Below, piece after piece: positions 1 to 8,505 of a DNA stretch of 64,000 bases. The notes below the pieces were generated by a model. It was given only the letters and a program-made list of their open reading frames with translations, was not told the DNA's origin and did no database searches. Positions within the stretch are counted from its first letter, which is position 1. Every line of letters starts with the position of its first letter. Both the position numbers and the translations under genes were made by a program. Source of the stretch: Desmonostoc muscorum LEGE 12446 (GTDB taxonomy: Bacteria > Cyanobacteriota > Cyanobacteriia > Cyanobacteriales > Nostocaceae); assembly GCF_015207005.2 (NCBI RefSeq), contig NZ_JADEXS020000001.1, forward strand, positions 7,277,001-7,341,000, read 5' to 3'.

Positions 1-648
1 TTTCGCATCCACATCTAACACTGGACCCCCACTCATCCCACCTGCTGTTTGAGCGGCATATTGCAACGAGTACCCACCATCGCTCAAACTCGCATCTTTG
101 GATTCCCAAATCGTTCCTGATTGGAAATCATAAACACGATTTTCAGCAATTCTGTTTAAATCATTGTTAACTGGATAACCAAAAATAAACGCCTTACTGC
201 CCAATTTTGCTTGATTAGGACTTCTTAATTCTGCAACTGCATAGTCTTTGTCGCTATTAAAAGTAAATAAGGCTAAATCGTTACTCCCTTTAGTGTTAGT
301 TCCTAAACTTTTCACGCTTGTGGGATTAATGATATGAGAAAGTCCATCGTTGGTGCGAATTCTCACTGGTTTTGGACCGTCCGATGGATTAATAACATGA
401 TTGCAAGTTAGGACAATGTAAGTGTTTCCCTCGCGCTTGATAATAAATCCAGAACCATCACTTGCTAAACCAGCACCAACTCCAGCAGGTCTGTTTACTT
501 GCACGGTAATGGTGTTAGCATATTGGGCAATTTCCTGAGAAGATTTAGCAGCAAAAGCGGCAGATTGAACGAATACTATTGCTGCAAAACAAGCAGATCC
601 ACTAATTACAGTATCAGCAAACTTAGAGCTAATAAATTGTAGGTTCAT
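1..648 (-). CDS. Secreted trypsin-like serine protease (3' end outside window)
   Basis: 216 codons are visible; the C-terminus lies beyond the left edge. The start is the ATG at 648, followed by a hydrophobic signal-peptide-like stretch ending around AAFAAKSS. Trypsin-fold (S1, HtrA-like) catalytic motifs follow in the usual order: His in TCNHVI, Asp in NDLALF and Ser in GGMSGGPVLD. By family knowledge this is an exported endopeptidase of the periplasm or cell surface. It is read in the same direction as the decayed protease and the COP23 gene upstream, a combination that recurs at the right end of this window. Whether a TPR or WD40 tail follows, as in the right-end paralogues, cannot be seen. 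Confidence 0.85.
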   Translation of the reverse strand, partial: MNLQFISSKFADTVISGSACFAAIVFVQSAAFAAKSSQEIAQYANTITVQVNRPAGVGAGLASDGSGFIIKREGNTYIVLTCNHVINPSDGPKPVRIRTNDGLSHIINPTSVKSLGTNTKGSNDLALFTFNSDKDYAVAELRSPNQAKLGSKAFIFGYPVNNDLNRIAENRVYDFQSGTIWESKDASLSDGGYSLQYAAQTAGGMSGGPVLDVDAK

Positions 649-865
649 TGATAAAAAAGCCTCAGCAAGAATAACTTAAGTCAGCAATGGCGGCACTGCA
701 ACCCGGAATAAATGAAAGAGAGAGTTTTTCTTCCCCTACACCATTCGATTAATAATTAGCTAGAATCGAATTAGGAGAATGTCCAAATAATTGTTGAAAT
801 TTACCAATTGGAATAGCCAAACTCAAAGCTTCCATTTGTTTACAGCGATTTTCATCTAAGAGCAT

Positions 866-1022
866 GTTTGAAAAGTCCTCTTCTTGGTAACAAAACGTTC
901 CAGATCCCCCTAAATCCCCCTTAAGAAGGGGGACTTTAAGAAGTTTTCCCCCCTTTTTAAGGGGGGTTAGGGGGGATCAAGAAGTGCCTAAAGTCACAGC
1001 GAAATACTTGTTCATTCAACCT
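866..1022. repeat. MITE-like element, family 1, copy 1
   Basis: About 157 bp with imperfect terminal inverted repeats (left end begins GTTTGAAAAGTCC) and an internal hairpin made from runs of C and G (AAATCCCCCTTAAGAAGGGGG and a second such stem). A second copy with better preserved ends lies at 49264-49440; both carry the shared segment AAGTGCCTAAA.TCACAGC near the right end. No coding capacity. The terminal symmetry and dispersed copies suggest a non-autonomous mobile repeat; the parent transposase is not visible. Confidence 0.6.
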
Positions 1023-1099
1023 CTAAATGAACCACGTTTTTATATCTCACGCAATCGCGCTTCGCGATCCCGTAGGGTAGGCGCAAAGGAAGAAAGAAG

Positions 1100-1440
1100 T
1101 ACAGATATCAGCATGTGGTCTAAATACATGAAAACTGCTGTAAATAAAGCTGGATTTGGTATTGTGCTATCGGTAAAAATAAAGGCGATGATACCCTGGA
1201 TAGGGTATTTTAAACCGCCATTAATTGTAGTTAAGCGACTATTTTGATCTAAAACAGGACTACCGCTCATTTCGGGTTCAATCTGGAGCGATCGCTGACA
1301 CCGATTTAGCAATAGTAGTTCTCGTTTCTGGATATTGAGCGTAGACTACAGGGCTTGCCACAGGCATCGCCAGATAATTCTGATGCAGAGGCTGATTATC
1401 CGTGAAGTCTGGGTTAGCTGCTAAAGAAGGCGATACGAAC
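1100..1440 (-). pseudogene. Decayed C-terminal piece of a trypsin-like protease
   Basis: On the minus strand one frame reads EPEMSGSPVLDQ followed by a short stretch ending YPIQGIIAF, which resembles the active-site serine region and last strands of the S1 proteases common in this genome. The upstream part continues in another frame (PVVYAQYPET), so at least one frameshift is present, and no His or Asp motif remains. It lies between the COP23 gene and the intact protease, in the same direction. The likely reading is a dead paralogue left after duplication. The boundaries are approximate. Confidence 0.45.
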
Positions 1441-1546
1441 AAGACCTACCTAACTGAACAGCTTACAAACAGACTGGACTTAAAAATAGCGATCGTCAAG
1501 CAAGTTTGTAGAACTTACACATAGTCTCTACTAGGACTTACTGAAC

Positions 1547-2461
1547 CTAGATGGGGCCACCACCAGGAGCAGGAGCAGTATAGCCTCCAGGAGCAGGAGC
1601 AGTATAACCTCCAGGAGCAGGAGCAGTATAACCTCCAGGAGCAGGAGCAGTATAACCTCCAGGAGCAGGGGCAGTAGGCATTCCGCCGGATTCATTGACT
1701 AGTTGATTAATAGCTTCCTCGATGCTGACAGCAGTGGGAATAATTTCTGCCTCACCAACTACACCACCTGTAAAGCCACCGCTTTCAATTACATTTAAAC
1801 CTGTACCGTATCTACCAAACCGGATAATTCGGGTTAAGACGTTACCAGGATTGCGAGCATTTTCCCTTCTGAGCAAGGTCATGATCACGTTCTCGGATTT
1901 GCAACTTTCGGCAGCATTAACAAAACAAATTACGTTGTAACCATTGATCTTACCAGTCGCCAGCAGCAAGTTACTCAATTTGCCACCATTTTGTGCTACT
2001 GCTCTTGTCATTTGCCAGGAAACCGCCTGACACCGTTGTTCGGGTGACATATCATAACTTGCCGTTTCCCAAATGATTAGGGGCAATAGTAGTGTTTGAC
2101 CGTTCACTTGAACAAGTGTGGCTGGTGAGCCTCCTATTTGACCGCAGACAAAGGAGGTGGAAGAAAATGCTGATGGTTGTATTGGTGGATATACTGGAGG
2201 TGGTTGTATTGGTGGATATACTGGAAATACTTGTACTCCTGGATATACTGGAGGTGGTTGTACTCCTGGATATACTGGAGATGATTGTACTCCTGGATAT
2301 ACTGGAGGTGGTTGTACTCCTGGATATACTGGAGATGATTGTACTCCTGGATATACTGGAGGTTGTTGTATTGGTGGATACTGTGCCATTACGGGAGACA
2401 CCATAACACCAGAAAGCGCGATCGCACTCATCAAAATTTGAGAGGGCCACTTGAATTTCAT
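1547..2461 (-). CDS. COP23-domain secreted protein with repeat-rich ends
   Basis: 304 residues from an ATG at 2461. A signal peptide (about residues 1-26, ending VMAQ) is followed by about 65 residues of tandem proline-rich PPVYPGVQ-type repeats, then the COP23-like core beginning at SFVCGQIGG. The core has conserved cysteines (C in SFVCG, RCQAV, VICF, ESCKS) and a C-terminal VSIEEAINQLV motif. The last 40 residues are five near-identical APGGYT repeats. COP23 was first described as a circadian-oscillating peripheral membrane protein in cyanobacteria; its biochemical role is unknown. Both low-complexity tails come from tandem DNA repeats (1556-1675 and 2165-2375), so copy number should vary between strains. 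Paralogous cores occur at 58144 and 59352. Confidence 0.8.
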   Translation of the reverse strand: MKFKWPSQILMSAIALSGVMVSPVMAQYPPIQQPPVYPGVQSSPVYPGVQPPPVYPGVQSSPVYPGVQPPPVYPGVQVFPVYPPIQPPPVYPPIQPSAFSSTSFVCGQIGGSPATLVQVNGQTLLLPLIIWETASYDMSPEQRCQAVSWQMTRAVAQNGGKLSNLLLATGKINGYNVICFVNAAESCKSENVIMTLLRRENARNPGNVLTRIIRFGRYGTGLNVIESGGFTGGVVGEAEIIPTAVSIEEAINQLVNESGGMPTAPAPGGYTAPAPGGYTAPAPGGYTAPAPGGYTAPAPGGGPI

Positions 2462-2684
2462 AAATAAACCTGTGGTATGTCCCAGGATTATTTTATTTTT
2501 ATAGCAAGTGCCAAAGTGTTTAGGACAAACAGGAAAATATATGACTAAAGTAAAGCTGGATACAGATTAATCAAACTTAGGTAAACAACACCAAAAAAAT
2601 AGGCTCAAACGTATATTACAAGAGACTTTGAAATCATTGTATTAAACTATATACTGATTTTTGAAGGTTTATCCTTTTGAATTC

Positions 2685-3902
2685 ATGCGTCCTCGCCAGA
2701 ACATTTCGGAAATATTTTCGACTTTCATCCAATTTGAAGCCGATCGCTTCAACTGTTGGGTATATGATGCCAAACTACGGCGCAGTATCCAAAATTGCTT
2801 GGTACAAATATCTGAAACGAAACACTCGGAAAGTTTTTGGGCAATTTACTGGCATAAAAACTGGCAAAATCAGCCTAACTCTCTAGCTGAGGCGCATCTT
2901 TCGGCTTATCTGCAAGAAACCTGTTATTGGTCAGCGCAAAGGACGATTCCTCAAATTGCTAGTGTGCAGTGTACCTTGTCTGACTGTTTTCAAATAGCGA
3001 TCGCAGAAGTACCAAAAATTCTCAAAGCTTGCGATCCTGACCAAAAAGCCAGCCTCAAAAGCTACAGCAATGTGGCTTTTGGCAATGTGATTCGGGATGC
3101 TTTGCGGCAAAAACAAGAAATAGATTTTTGTAACGATTGGGCACTGCTACTAAAATTGAGCCGCAAGCGACTACAGGAATCTTTACAAAATGCTGGGCTA
3201 ACAGATGAAACTATTGCCCGTTACTTGTTAGCGTGGAAATGTTTTGCCGATGGTTACATTCTGGGTAAATCACCACAAGCGCGGAAGTTGCAAAGACCCG
3301 AACAAGATACATGGGAAGCAATTGCTCAACTTTATAACCGCGATCGCTTAACACAACTTAATCCACCAGGGACAGAATCCAACGCCCAAACTCTAGAAAA
3401 GTGGTTGCTGTTATCTGCAAAACACGCACGTTCTTATTTATATCCTGTGGTTTCTTCACTCAATGCCCCGAAAACAGGTCAAGCAGATAGTGAATTACAA
3501 GATGATTTACCAGATACTACTCAAAATGAATCTTTATTAGCAGATTTAATTGCCACAGAAGAAGCAGATATTCAAAAAAATCAACAACAAGAAATCCACA
3601 ATCTATTAATTACTACCCTGGCAAAACTGTCTCCCCAATCACAACAATTACTGGAATTGTACTATCAACAAGGACTGACTCAACAACAAATTGCTAAACA
3701 ACAGCAAATCCAGCAATATCAAGTATCGCGGCAATTGGCGAAAACGAGAGAGTCTTTATTACTGGCGATCGCCAAATGGAGTCAAGAAACAATGCATATT
3801 TCTCCAACTTCCAACGTGGTTAAACATATCAGTGCAGTATTAGAGGAATGGTTACAAAATTATTTCCGTAATTTAGAACCTCACTCCTCAAAGGAGCAGT
3901 AG
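2685..3902 (+). CDS. Sigma-70 family RNA polymerase sigma factor (divergent)
   Basis: 405 residues from the ATG at 2685; an in-frame TTG at 2661 would add eight residues, but homologues as I remember them begin MRPRQNI. The C-terminal third carries a sigma region 4 helix-turn-helix (LSPQSQQLLELYYQQGLTQ followed by QQIAKQQQIQQYQVSRQLAKTR in the next turn). The N-terminal half is helical and matches region 2 only loosely, so this is a divergent group-3 or ECF-like factor. The stop is 2 bp before the DUF1822 start, indicating an operon with the DUF1822 gene and probably the CHAT-CHASE2 gene. A role in membrane-stress signalling is inferred from context only. Confidence 0.7.
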   Translation: MRPRQNISEIFSTFIQFEADRFNCWVYDAKLRRSIQNCLVQISETKHSESFWAIYWHKNWQNQPNSLAEAHLSAYLQETCYWSAQRTIPQIASVQCTLSDCFQIAIAEVPKILKACDPDQKASLKSYSNVAFGNVIRDALRQKQEIDFCNDWALLLKLSRKRLQESLQNAGLTDETIARYLLAWKCFADGYILGKSPQARKLQRPEQDTWEAIAQLYNRDRLTQLNPPGTESNAQTLEKWLLLSAKHARSYLYPVVSSLNAPKTGQADSELQDDLPDTTQNESLLADLIATEEADIQKNQQQEIHNLLITTLAKLSPQSQQLLELYYQQGLTQQQIAKQQQIQQYQVSRQLAKTRESLLLAIAKWSQETMHISPTSNVVKHISAVLEEWLQNYFRNLEPHSSKEQ

Positions 3903-3904
3903 CT

Positions 3905-5041
3905 ATGTCATCATTTTGTGTTCCTCCGACTCAACTGTGGTTAGAGGTGTCTTTGGAAGTTCAAAATCAATCTTGGCTGCAAAGCCAGTCTAGTGTTAGT
4001 CCCCGTGGCCGTTGGAATGCCTTTCTAAATCAAGTATGCATTAGCACCTTTCTGCCTTGGTTGCAAGCAGAATACGTACCAGAAGCTACTATTGATACAT
4101 TGCCAATAACTTGGGAACTGGTCAACGGCACTGCTATAAATATCGATACAAAACGCTTGATTTTAATTCCAGATAAAAGCCTAGAAACTAGAGAATTTTC
4201 TGTACCACAAGAATGGATAGATATTCCTCAATGGGCAGGAGATTATTATTTAGCAGTACAAGTCAATCCCGATGGTCAATGGATGAGAATTTGGGGTTAT
4301 ACCACCCATGAGCAGTTAAAAAATCAAGGTAGCTACGATTCCCAAGAACGGACTTATTCTTTAGATGCCAATCAAATGATTGAGGATTTGAATGTACTTT
4401 GGGTAGTACGTCAACTATATCCTGAAGAACAAACACAAACAGCGATTGCTGCTTTGCCTATTTTATCAGCTACTCAAGTAGAAAATCTCTGGCAAAGATT
4501 AGAAAGTTCAACAAATCCTCGCTTGGAATTGCCCTTTGAAATTTGGGGAGCCTTGTTAAACAGCGAAGACTGGCCACAAAGATATACACAGAACCCAGCA
4601 CTTGTTAACTTGCGTCAGTGGTTCCAAAATATAGTTGCAGATAGCTGGCAAACAATAGAAACCTTCCTGGGTACACAGCCAGATTTTGCCTTTAGCTTTC
4701 GCCAGGTTACTGATGTGGCTGAGCAATCAATCCAACGAGTTAGGGAGATTGAGTTACCAAACAGCAATCAAGCTGTAGTGTTAATGTTAACATTGACAGC
4801 AGAAATAGATAATAGAGTAGGAATTCGTGCCCAGTTGTATCATAAAAAACGCAATTTCTATCTACCTATAAATATTAGTTTGACATTGATTTCTGCTTCC
4901 GGAGAAATTGTCCAATCAGTGCAAGCAAGGGAAACAGATAATTCAATCCAACTCAAGCGATTTAAATGTCCCCAAAACACGCGATTTACTCTTCAGGTTG
5001 TTTTAGATGATTTCAACTTTATGGAAGAGTTTGAAAGTTAG
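3905..5041 (+). CDS. DUF1822 family protein
   Basis: 378 residues, no signal peptide and no clear membrane segment. The sequence (PPTQLWLEVSLEVQNQSW near the start, then many Trp and Asp residues) is the cyanobacterial DUF1822 type, which is known only from genomes. It starts 2 bp after the sigma-factor stop, so the two are almost certainly cotranscribed and may be translationally coupled. In cyanobacteria this family usually sits next to a sigma factor and a CHASE2 protein, as here. A cytoplasmic partner of the sigma factor is a reasonable guess but is not shown by any motif. Confidence 0.75.
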   Translation: MSSFCVPPTQLWLEVSLEVQNQSWLQSQSSVSPRGRWNAFLNQVCISTFLPWLQAEYVPEATIDTLPITWELVNGTAINIDTKRLILIPDKSLETREFSVPQEWIDIPQWAGDYYLAVQVNPDGQWMRIWGYTTHEQLKNQGSYDSQERTYSLDANQMIEDLNVLWVVRQLYPEEQTQTAIAALPILSATQVENLWQRLESSTNPRLELPFEIWGALLNSEDWPQRYTQNPALVNLRQWFQNIVADSWQTIETFLGTQPDFAFSFRQVTDVAEQSIQRVREIELPNSNQAVVLMLTLTAEIDNRVGIRAQLYHKKRNFYLPINISLTLISASGEIVQSVQARETDNSIQLKRFKCPQNTRFTLQVVLDDFNFMEEFES

Positions 5042-5055
5042 GTGACAATTGGGCA

Positions 5056-5156
5056 TGGGGCATGGAAAAGATGATGGGGAGCAAAGGAGAAAGACTTACT
5101 GCAACTTCCCCTCATCTCCCTCATCTCCCTCATCTCCCTCATCCCCCCACTCCCAC
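5056..5156. repeat. Short tandem repeat tract (CCCTCATCT unit)
   Basis: Between the DUF1822 stop and the CHAT-CHASE2 start lie about four copies of CCCTCATCT, preceded by a GGGCATGGGG-type tract. This is a short tandemly repeated repeat of the kind common in Nostocales. The same unit recurs at 22480-22520 and, in inverse orientation and in frame, inside the Omp85 gene at 15691-15756. Confidence 0.8.
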
Positions 5157-5158
5157 CC

Positions 5159-7498
5159 ATGAGTAAACTGATCGTCCTCAACTTAGGAAAAGGAAACTTA
5201 CACCAAGGGTTTCCCACGATCGCTGCTCAACTTTGGCAAACGGATACTCCCACTCCCATGCAATTTACAGGTGGATTACCTGCTGCACCACAATTGGAGC
5301 ATCTTTATCAACGTTGGCAACAAATGTATACAGCTTTGTATGCTAGTTTGGGTTGGCGCAGTCGCAACATTGCAGATTTTGAAATTGATGAGGAAGACGT
5401 TACCCATATTTCCCAAGGCGAGTTTGACAACCTCTGCCAAGAATTACAACAAAGTTTAAATACATGGCTAAATAGTTCACTGTTTCTCAATATTGACCGG
5501 AAACTACGTACTCAACTGTTACCCACAGAAGAAATTCGTTGCATAATTACTGCCCAATCGCCACAGGTTTTAAAGCTTCCTTGGTGTCTGTGGCAGTTTT
5601 TCAGTGATTATCCACAAGCAGAAATCGCCCTGAGTCCGCCAGAATATGCCCGTTCTGTGAAAACAAATCCTAAAAAGGCTAAAGGTAAAGTCAGAATCTT
5701 AGCAATTTTAGGCGATCGCCACGGCATTGATATCGAAAAAGACCAAAATTTACTTCGGCAATTACCTAATGCTGAACTCAAATTTTTAGTTGAACCCAAC
5801 CGTTCCCAAATCACAGAACAATTATGGGAGTCAGGTTGGGACATTCTTTTTTTTGCGGGGCATAGTTCCAGCCAAGGAAAAGGGCGAATGCTGCTGAATT
5901 CTGGCGAAAGTTTAACCATTGAACAATTAAAGTATGGTTTACAAAAGGCGATCGCTCAAGGTTTGCAGCTAGCAATTTTTAACTCTTGTGATGGTTTGGG
6001 ATTAGCACAAGATTTGGCCGATTTACATTTACCCCAAGTAGTTGTCATGCGCGAACCCGTACCAGATCGGGTAGCGCAGGAATTTTTGAAGCACTTGTTG
6101 GCACTTTTTTCACGGGGCAAAACTTTATATACAGCCGTCAGGGAGGCCAGAGAAAGATTACAATCTCTAGAACATGATTTTCCCTGCGCCACTTGGTTAC
6201 CTGTAATTTGTCAAAACCCAGCGGAAATTTCCCCCACCTGGCAGGATCTCTGCGGTGGTCGGTTGGGTTTATATCTGCCGCGTCCGAATTTCAGACAGTT
6301 ACCACTGGTTTTTTTAAATAGCTTCAGTGTGACTTTACTTATCGTATTAATACGGTTATTCGGTGGACTGCAACCGCCAGAACTAGAAGCATTTGACCAA
6401 TTAATGCAACTGCGACCCAAAGAACAGCCAGACTCGCGGATTTTAGTAATAACTGTTACCGACCAAGATATTCAAGCCCAAGGAAAGGAACCGCGCCAAG
6501 GTTCTCTATCCGACAAGTATCTCAATCTGCTACTAACCAAACTGGAACAATACCAGCCAGCAGCTATTGGTCTAGATATATACCGAGATTTTCCCGTAAG
6601 TACCAACCAACCAGAACTAGCCAAGCGGATGCAAAAAAGCGATCGCCTGATTGCAATTTGCAAACGCGCCGATCCAAAATACGATCCCACAGGCATTTCA
6701 CCCCCGCCAGAAATACCAGAAACACGGCTGGGTTTTAGCGATTTTCTTGAAGACAACGATGGTGTAGTTCGCCGTCATTTGTTGGCAATGACTCCCAACC
6801 CGATTTCGTCAAGTTGCACTCCGGCTTCTGCCTTTAGTGTGCAGCTAGCATTTCTTTATCTGAAAAAACAGGGAATTACAGCCAAATTTACCCCAAATTG
6901 GGATTTACAACTGGGAAATAAAACTTTCCCACGCTTACAAAATCAGACTGGCGGTTATCAGTTCATAGATACCGAAGGTAGTCAGATTTTACTAAATTAT
7001 CGTTTTTCGCCCTCAGTGCAAGCGATCGCACCCCAAATCACCCTCACCCAAGTCTTGAACGGACAAATTAACCCCAATGCCCTGAAAAACCGGATTATTC
7101 TCATTGGTGTCACCAGTAATAGTAGTAGCGATTACTGGTATACGCCAGACAGTAAAAACCCTTCAGAAATCATCCCAGGCGTAATTATTCAGGCACAGAT
7201 GGTGAGCCAAATACTCAGTGCTGCTTTAGACCAAAGACCCTTGTTATGGGTTTGGAGCCAATGGGGTGATATTTGCTGGGTTTGGGGTTGGTCTTTGACA
7301 GGTGGTTTACTGGCTTGGTATCTTCGCAAAATAGCTTACGTCAGTATTGCCGTAACCGCAGCATTAGTTATTCTGTTTGGACTTTGCTCCCTCGTGTTGA
7401 CTCAAGGTGGCTGGATACCTTTAGTACCACCGATGATTTCTTTGTTACTTAGTAGTACTATATTTTTCTTGATCGCCAAAAAATTACAGAAATTGTAG
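5159..7498 (+). CDS. CHAT protease-like / CHASE2 membrane sensor protein
   Basis: 779 residues. The N-terminal 360 residues form a cytoplasmic CHAT (caspase-like) domain with the expected catalytic dyad, His235 in FFAGHSSS and Cys277 in FNSCDG. A transmembrane helix follows at about 380-400, then an extracytoplasmic CHASE2 domain (about 400-690, with the typical ITVTDQDIQ and NRIILIGVTSNSSSD segments), and two or three C-terminal helices. CHASE2 is normally the sensor part of cyclases and kinases; here no output domain follows it, so the CHAT domain at the other end is the likely effector. It lies behind the sigma/DUF1822 pair after a repeat tract, plausibly in one operon. Proteolysis of a partner in response to an envelope signal is inferred. 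Confidence 0.8.
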   Translation: MSKLIVLNLGKGNLHQGFPTIAAQLWQTDTPTPMQFTGGLPAAPQLEHLYQRWQQMYTALYASLGWRSRNIADFEIDEEDVTHISQGEFDNLCQELQQSLNTWLNSSLFLNIDRKLRTQLLPTEEIRCIITAQSPQVLKLPWCLWQFFSDYPQAEIALSPPEYARSVKTNPKKAKGKVRILAILGDRHGIDIEKDQNLLRQLPNAELKFLVEPNRSQITEQLWESGWDILFFAGHSSSQGKGRMLLNSGESLTIEQLKYGLQKAIAQGLQLAIFNSCDGLGLAQDLADLHLPQVVVMREPVPDRVAQEFLKHLLALFSRGKTLYTAVREARERLQSLEHDFPCATWLPVICQNPAEISPTWQDLCGGRLGLYLPRPNFRQLPLVFLNSFSVTLLIVLIRLFGGLQPPELEAFDQLMQLRPKEQPDSRILVITVTDQDIQAQGKEPRQGSLSDKYLNLLLTKLEQYQPAAIGLDIYRDFPVSTNQPELAKRMQKSDRLIAICKRADPKYDPTGISPPPEIPETRLGFSDFLEDNDGVVRRHLLAMTPNPISSSCTPASAFSVQLAFLYLKKQGITAKFTPNWDLQLGNKTFPRLQNQTGGYQFIDTEGSQILLNYRFSPSVQAIAPQITLTQVLNGQINPNALKNRIILIGVTSNSSSDYWYTPDSKNPSEIIPGVIIQAQMVSQILSAALDQRPLLWVWSQWGDICWVWGWSLTGGLLAWYLRKIAYVSIAVTAALVILFGLCSLVLTQGGWIPLVPPMISLLLSSTIFFLIAKKLQKL

Positions 7499-7599
7499 GG
7501 AAGGGAAGTGTAGTAATAAATTAGGTGTAAAAATTCTGAATTCTGAATTCTGAATTATTCTTAATAAATTACTGTGGCGATCGCTAATTAATTTCTCCT

Positions 7600-8382
7600 A
7601 TGAAAAAGCTACTTTGGTTTCACACTACCACCTTGATATCTACACTTACCTTGGGTATTTTTAATCCACCTGGAAATTGGGATGTACAGGCTCAAACCCT
7701 AACACCTACAAACAAAATCACCTATGTTGCACCAACATTACAGGAAAAGCCAGGAGAACCCAGAGGAAGACGTAGAGGTGGAGGTAGTCGTGGTTCCTGT
7801 AAGCAGTATGAAACTCTGACAGCTTTAGTACCCATAACGAAGACAGCAACTAAAGATTTAGTATGGGGACAATCAGTATCTCAAACCCCAACATTTTGGT
7901 TTTTTGTACCTGATAAGTTAAGCCCCAAAGTCCCTGTTGAATTTGTAATTCAAGACGAAGCAGATAATTACGTTTATCATACAAAATTTAATCCACCAGA
8001 AACACAATCAGGAATTTTTAGCCTACCTGTAAAACCTACAACACCTTTAGTAGCTGGTAAATCTTATACTTGGACTTTTTCTATTTATTGCGATCCTGAT
8101 AAGCCATCTGCTGCTGTTTATGTGCAAGGTTCAATGACACAAATGGCTCTCAACCCATCATGGCGACAACAACTTGAAGCAGCTAAAACACCATTGGCAA
8201 GAGCTAGTTTTTTTGCTGAGCATGGTATTTGGTATGATGCTTTAACAACTTTGGGAGAAAGTTTAAAAGATACTAAACACAAAGATCCAAAAATTGCATC
8301 AGCTTGGATGGATCTACTCAAACAAGTTAACTTAGTTCAGTCTGGTACAGATGCGATCGCATCTTGTTGTATTTCAAAATAA
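7600..8382 (+). CDS. DUF928 family secreted protein
   Basis: 260 residues with an N-terminal signal peptide (MKKLLWFHTTTLISTLTLG), then a basic glycine-rich stretch (RRGGGSRGSC) and the DUF928 core, recognised from LVPITKTATKDLVWGQSVS, TFWFFVPD and the helical C-terminus (FAEHGIWYDALTTL). DUF928 has no assigned function and is usually found near CHASE2/CHAT proteins in cyanobacteria, which matches its place 100 bp after the CHASE2 gene. Periplasmic location is inferred from the signal peptide. Confidence 0.75.
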   Translation: MKKLLWFHTTTLISTLTLGIFNPPGNWDVQAQTLTPTNKITYVAPTLQEKPGEPRGRRRGGGSRGSCKQYETLTALVPITKTATKDLVWGQSVSQTPTFWFFVPDKLSPKVPVEFVIQDEADNYVYHTKFNPPETQSGIFSLPVKPTTPLVAGKSYTWTFSIYCDPDKPSAAVYVQGSMTQMALNPSWRQQLEAAKTPLARASFFAEHGIWYDALTTLGESLKDTKHKDPKIASAWMDLLKQVNLVQSGTDAIASCCISK

Positions 8383-8505
8383 TATGATGTCAGCTTGAAG
8401 TTTTATTCGACTTAGCTTGAAAATAAATGGTCTCTTAATCTTAAAATAGCCCTAGCAAAACTGCTAGAGCTAATTCTATTGACTATTGCACCAATTCTAA
8501 TCGTA

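Noticed and set aside
749..865. A 38-codon minus-strand open frame (MLLDENRCKQMEALSLAI...) between the left-end protease and the MITE
   Set aside because: No ribosome-binding site, no known motif, and too short to support; it may be the tail of a decayed gene.
2052..2450. Open frames in both directions across the COP23 N-terminal repeats (ISSISRST-type and YTGGGCTPG-type)
   Set aside because: They arise from the tandem DNA repeats; only the frame with signal peptide and COP23 core is supported.
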